14,726 nt of DNA, from contig JAUNIV010000016.1 in the NCBI GenBank assembly GCA_030523385.1, positions 1 to 14,726 on the forward strand, given 5' to 3'. Numbering within the stretch: the first letter of the stretch is position 1; every line of letters begins with the position of its first letter. Shown piece after piece: positions 12,374 through 14,726 of the stretch. This DNA is from Bacteroidales bacterium (GTDB taxonomy: Bacteria > Bacteroidota > Bacteroidia > Bacteroidales > Bacteroidaceae). The translations under genes were made by a program, and so were the position numbers. The notes beneath the pieces were generated by a model. It saw only the letters and a list, made by a program, of their open reading frames with translations. It was not told the DNA's origin and made no database searches.

Positions 12374-14726
12374 ATGAAAATCGAAAGAATCAATGAGCGG
12401 TTCGGCGCGTTTGCCGAACGGTTGCTGCGGGTACGCTGGTGGGTGCTTGTGGCATTTGCGGCAGTCATGGCACTGTCGGTAACGGGAGTAAAGCAGTTGG
12501 TCGTGGAGACCTCCTTTGACGATTACTTCATCGAGGGAGACCCGATGCTTGTGAAAACCGATGAGTTCAAGTCGCACTTCGGCAACGACTATTTCGTGGG
12601 TGTGCTTACTCAATGCGACGACCATTTCACGCCGGAGAACTTGGAGACGCTCAGGGCTTTGTCTAATGAATTGCTCGACAGCCTCTCGTATGTCGATAAG
12701 ATTACATCGCTGACCGACATCGAGTTTCTCGTGGGCAACGACGAGGGTATGGCCATTGAGCAGATTGTGCCGGAAGAAATACCGCAGGACAAGGCGGGTA
12801 TGGACTCCATCCGTGAAAGAGCATACAGCAAGCCCGACGTGGCGCGTAAGCTCATATCAAAGGAAGGCACCTTGTCCTGGATTGTCATCAAGCTGCGCCC
12901 GTTCCCCGAAGATTCGGTATGGAAACAGGAAACCACGGTGTCGCCCGACATACTGACCGGCGGCGAGGTCGATCGCATCATCCACAAGCCGCAGTATGCC
13001 TCCCTGCATCCCAAAGCCACGGGCATGCCTTACGTCAGCCAGCAGAAGGTGGAGTTCATCGGCGAGGAGATGGGACGGTTGGTCAAGTTTGCCATCCTCA
13101 TATCCATTGTCGTGATGCTATTGATGACGCGCTCCGTGCGTGGCGTGGTGGCTCCGTTCATCGGCACATTGGGCGGCCTGCTTATCACGTTCGGCATAGC
13201 CGGGGCATTGGGATTATATGTCGATTCGGCAACGACAATGATACCCGTCATATTGGCATTTGCCGTGTCCATTGCTTACAACATTCACCTGTTTTCATTC
13301 TTCGGCAAGCGGATGATGATTCACGGACACAGGCGGCAGGCCGTCATCGAGACCTTCACCGAAACGGGCTGGCCGGTATTCTTCTGCGGACTGACCACCA
13401 TCGTGTCGCTGCTCTCGTTCCTCATCGTGCCCATACGTCCCGTGGCCTATATCGGTATCCACACGTCGCTCTGCGTGCTGTTTGTGATGCTCACCACGAT
13501 GCTTGTCACGCCGGTGTTGCTTTCCTTCGGGCGTGACAAGAAGCCCCGTCCCGGCTTCACCGACAACAGCGACACCCGCTGGTCGAGGATCATGGTACGC
13601 ATAGGGGCTTTCGATTTGCGCCATTCCCAATTCATCCTCTGCGTGTTTGTCGTTGTGTGCATAGCACTCGGCATAGGCGTATGGCGCGTGGAACCGGCTT
13701 TCGACATGGAGCGGACGATGGGCGAGCGTGTGCCATACGTAAACAAGCTGTTGGACGTAAGCCGTTCGGAGCTTGGCTCACTTTATTCGTATGACCTGAT
13801 GGTGGAATTTCCGGAAGACGGACAGGCGAAGCTGCCCGACAATCTGCACCGGCTGGAACAGCTCACCGCGCTCACGGAGGAATATCCGCTGACCAAACGG
13901 ACCACTTCGATACTCGACATACTGAAAGACCTCAACCAAACGCTCAACGGCGGCGACAGGAGCTACTACCGCATCCCCGACCAGGAGGACGAGGTGGCGC
14001 AGATGATGCTACTCTACGAGAACGCCGGAGGCACGGAGTCGGAGTATTGGATGGATTACGACTACCGTCGCTTGCGCCTGATGGTGGAGATGTCGAACTA
14101 CAACTCCGGCGAGGCGGAGCGCGAACTGGCCGACATTGAGAAGCGGGCTTCGGAACTGTTTCCCGGTGCGAAAGTGACAGCCGTGGGCAACCTGCCGCAG
14201 TTCACCGCCATGATGCAGTACCTGGTACGTGGGCAGATACAGTCATTCCTTATCTCCGTGCTTATCATCGGTCTGATACTGATGGTTGTTTTCCAAAGCG
14301 TGCGCATCGGTCTGATAGGTCTCATCCCCAATCTCTTCCCCGCAGTCTGCGTGGGCGGTTACATGGGGTGGGCGGGTATTCCGCTCGACATGATGACGGC
14401 CTGCATCATACCGATGATGCTGGGTATGGCGGTGGACGATACCATCCACTTCATCAACCACTCGAAACTGGAATACGACCGTACCGGCCACTACCATACC
14501 GCCATCCGCCGCACGTTCCGCGTGGTGGGCGTGGCCATACTCACCACCTCCATCATTACCTCCGCTGTCTTTGCAGGATTCATGGAGTCTTGTTGCAGGC
14601 AGTTTTTCAACTTCGGGTGGCTGGCGGTGATAGGCATCCTATCGGCACTTATGGCCGACCTGTTCATCACACCTATACTGGTGAAAAGATTCAGTGTGTT
14701 TGGAAAAGAAAAGGCAAATAATCAAT
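12374..14726 (+). CDS. RND-superfamily (MMPL/HAE3-like) exporter, open at the right window edge
   Basis: The frame is open from 12374 to the last base, giving 784 residues with no stop in view. It has the two-fold RND/MMPL layout: a first helix at about 22-40, a periplasmic loop to about 232, a block of membrane helices to about 385, a helix at about 417-437, a second periplasmic loop to about 620, and a second helix block to about 770. GMAVDDTIHF (684-693) is the charged motif of the second half. The equivalent region of the first half, FAVSIAYNIHLF (296-307), has Ala-Tyr where an Asp-Tyr pair is common. The sequence ends in a polar tail (VKRFSVFGKEKANNQ), so the stop is probably only a few codons away. 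An in-frame ATG at 12359 would add five residues. The substrate is unknown; relatives export hydrophobic or lipid-like compounds. It is likely controlled by the adjacent TetR-family protein. Confidence 0.88.
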   Translation, partial: MKIERINERFGAFAERLLRVRWWVLVAFAAVMALSVTGVKQLVVETSFDDYFIEGDPMLVKTDEFKSHFGNDYFVGVLTQCDDHFTPENLETLRALSNELLDSLSYVDKITSLTDIEFLVGNDEGMAIEQIVPEEIPQDKAGMDSIRERAYSKPDVARKLISKEGTLSWIVIKLRPFPEDSVWKQETTVSPDILTGGEVDRIIHKPQYASLHPKATGMPYVSQQKVEFIGEEMGRLVKFAILISIVVMLLMTRSVRGVVAPFIGTLGGLLITFGIAGALGLYVDSATTMIPVILAFAVSIAYNIHLFSFFGKRMMIHGHRRQAVIETFTETGWPVFFCGLTTIVSLLSFLIVPIRPVAYIGIHTSLCVLFVMLTTMLVTPVLLSFGRDKKPRPGFTDNSDTRWSRIMVRIGAFDLRHSQFILCVFVVVCIALGIGVWRVEPAFDMERTMGERVPYVNKLLDVSRSELGSLYSYDLMVEFPEDGQAKLPDNLHRLEQLTALTEEYPLTKRTTSILDILKDLNQTLNGGDRSYYRIPDQEDEVAQMMLLYENAGGTESEYWMDYDYRRLRLMVEMSNYNSGEAERELADIEKRASELFPGAKVTAVGNLPQFTAMMQYLVRGQIQSFLISVLIIGLILMVVFQSVRIGLIGLIPNLFPAVCVGGYMGWAGIPLDMMTACIIPMMLGMAVDDTIHFINHSKLEYDRTGHYHTAIRRTFRVVGVAILTTSIITSAVFAGFMESCCRQFFNFGWLAVIGILSALMADLFITPILVKRFSVFGKEKANNQ

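Noticed and set aside
12919..13536. Plus-strand open frame of 205 codons inside the exporter gene
   Set aside because: It is out of frame with the exporter, which reads without interruption through the region. The Arg/His-rich translation is typical of a shifted frame in GC-rich coding DNA.

Overview
The window looks like a chromosome segment of a gut Bacteroidales species (Bacteroides, Phocaeicola or a close relative). Supporting signs are a GH127-type (DUF1680) glycosidase, a choloylglycine-hydrolase family enzyme, the succinate/methylmalonyl-CoA route to propionate with a sodium-pumping decarboxylase, TAnnTTTG-type -7 promoter elements, and weak or absent Shine-Dalgarno sites. The species cannot be fixed from sequence reading alone. 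No RNA gene, CRISPR array, insertion sequence or phage gene was seen.

Layout. (1) At 1-2064 (+) is a GH127-like glycosidase whose 5' end is probably cut by the window edge; a Cys near the edge looks like the end of a lipoprotein signal. (2) At 2131-5419 (-) three closely spaced genes read, in transcription order, as a Zn/Cd-type P1B-ATPase, a Fur-family regulator and a secreted N-terminal-cysteine amidase of the bile-salt hydrolase/penicillin V acylase family. A -7 element lies just upstream of the ATPase start, which makes the ATPase unusually short at its N terminus. (3) A strong stem-loop at 5521-5557 separates this group from the next minus-strand operon. (4) At 5580-10185 (-) is the propionate module: methylmalonyl-CoA epimerase, carboxyltransferase subunit, a lipoprotein joining a lamin-tail-like domain to an OadG-like segment, the biotin carrier, and the sodium-pump beta subunit. 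These proteins would epimerise methylmalonyl-CoA, move its carboxyl group to biotin, and decarboxylate carboxybiotin at the inner membrane while exporting Na+. (5) At 10350-11336 (-) is a FemAB/GNAT-like acyltransferase of unknown substrate. (6) At 11606-14726 (+) is a TetR-family regulator followed by an RND/MMPL-type exporter that runs off the right edge.

The most interesting signal is regulatory. Two 21-bp palindromes with identical arms and spacing (GAACA-N11-TGTTC) lie upstream of the TetR gene and upstream of the RND gene. Each overlaps a plausible Bacteroidetes promoter with a 19-nt spacer, and the second starts at the last base of the T-tract and -33 element of the terminator that ends the TetR gene. 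Together they look like a compact self-regulated efflux switch. Other points of note are the lamin-tail/OadG protein, the short zinc ATPase, and the metal-regulator/amidase operon. All assignments rest on reading motifs by eye; no database search was run.
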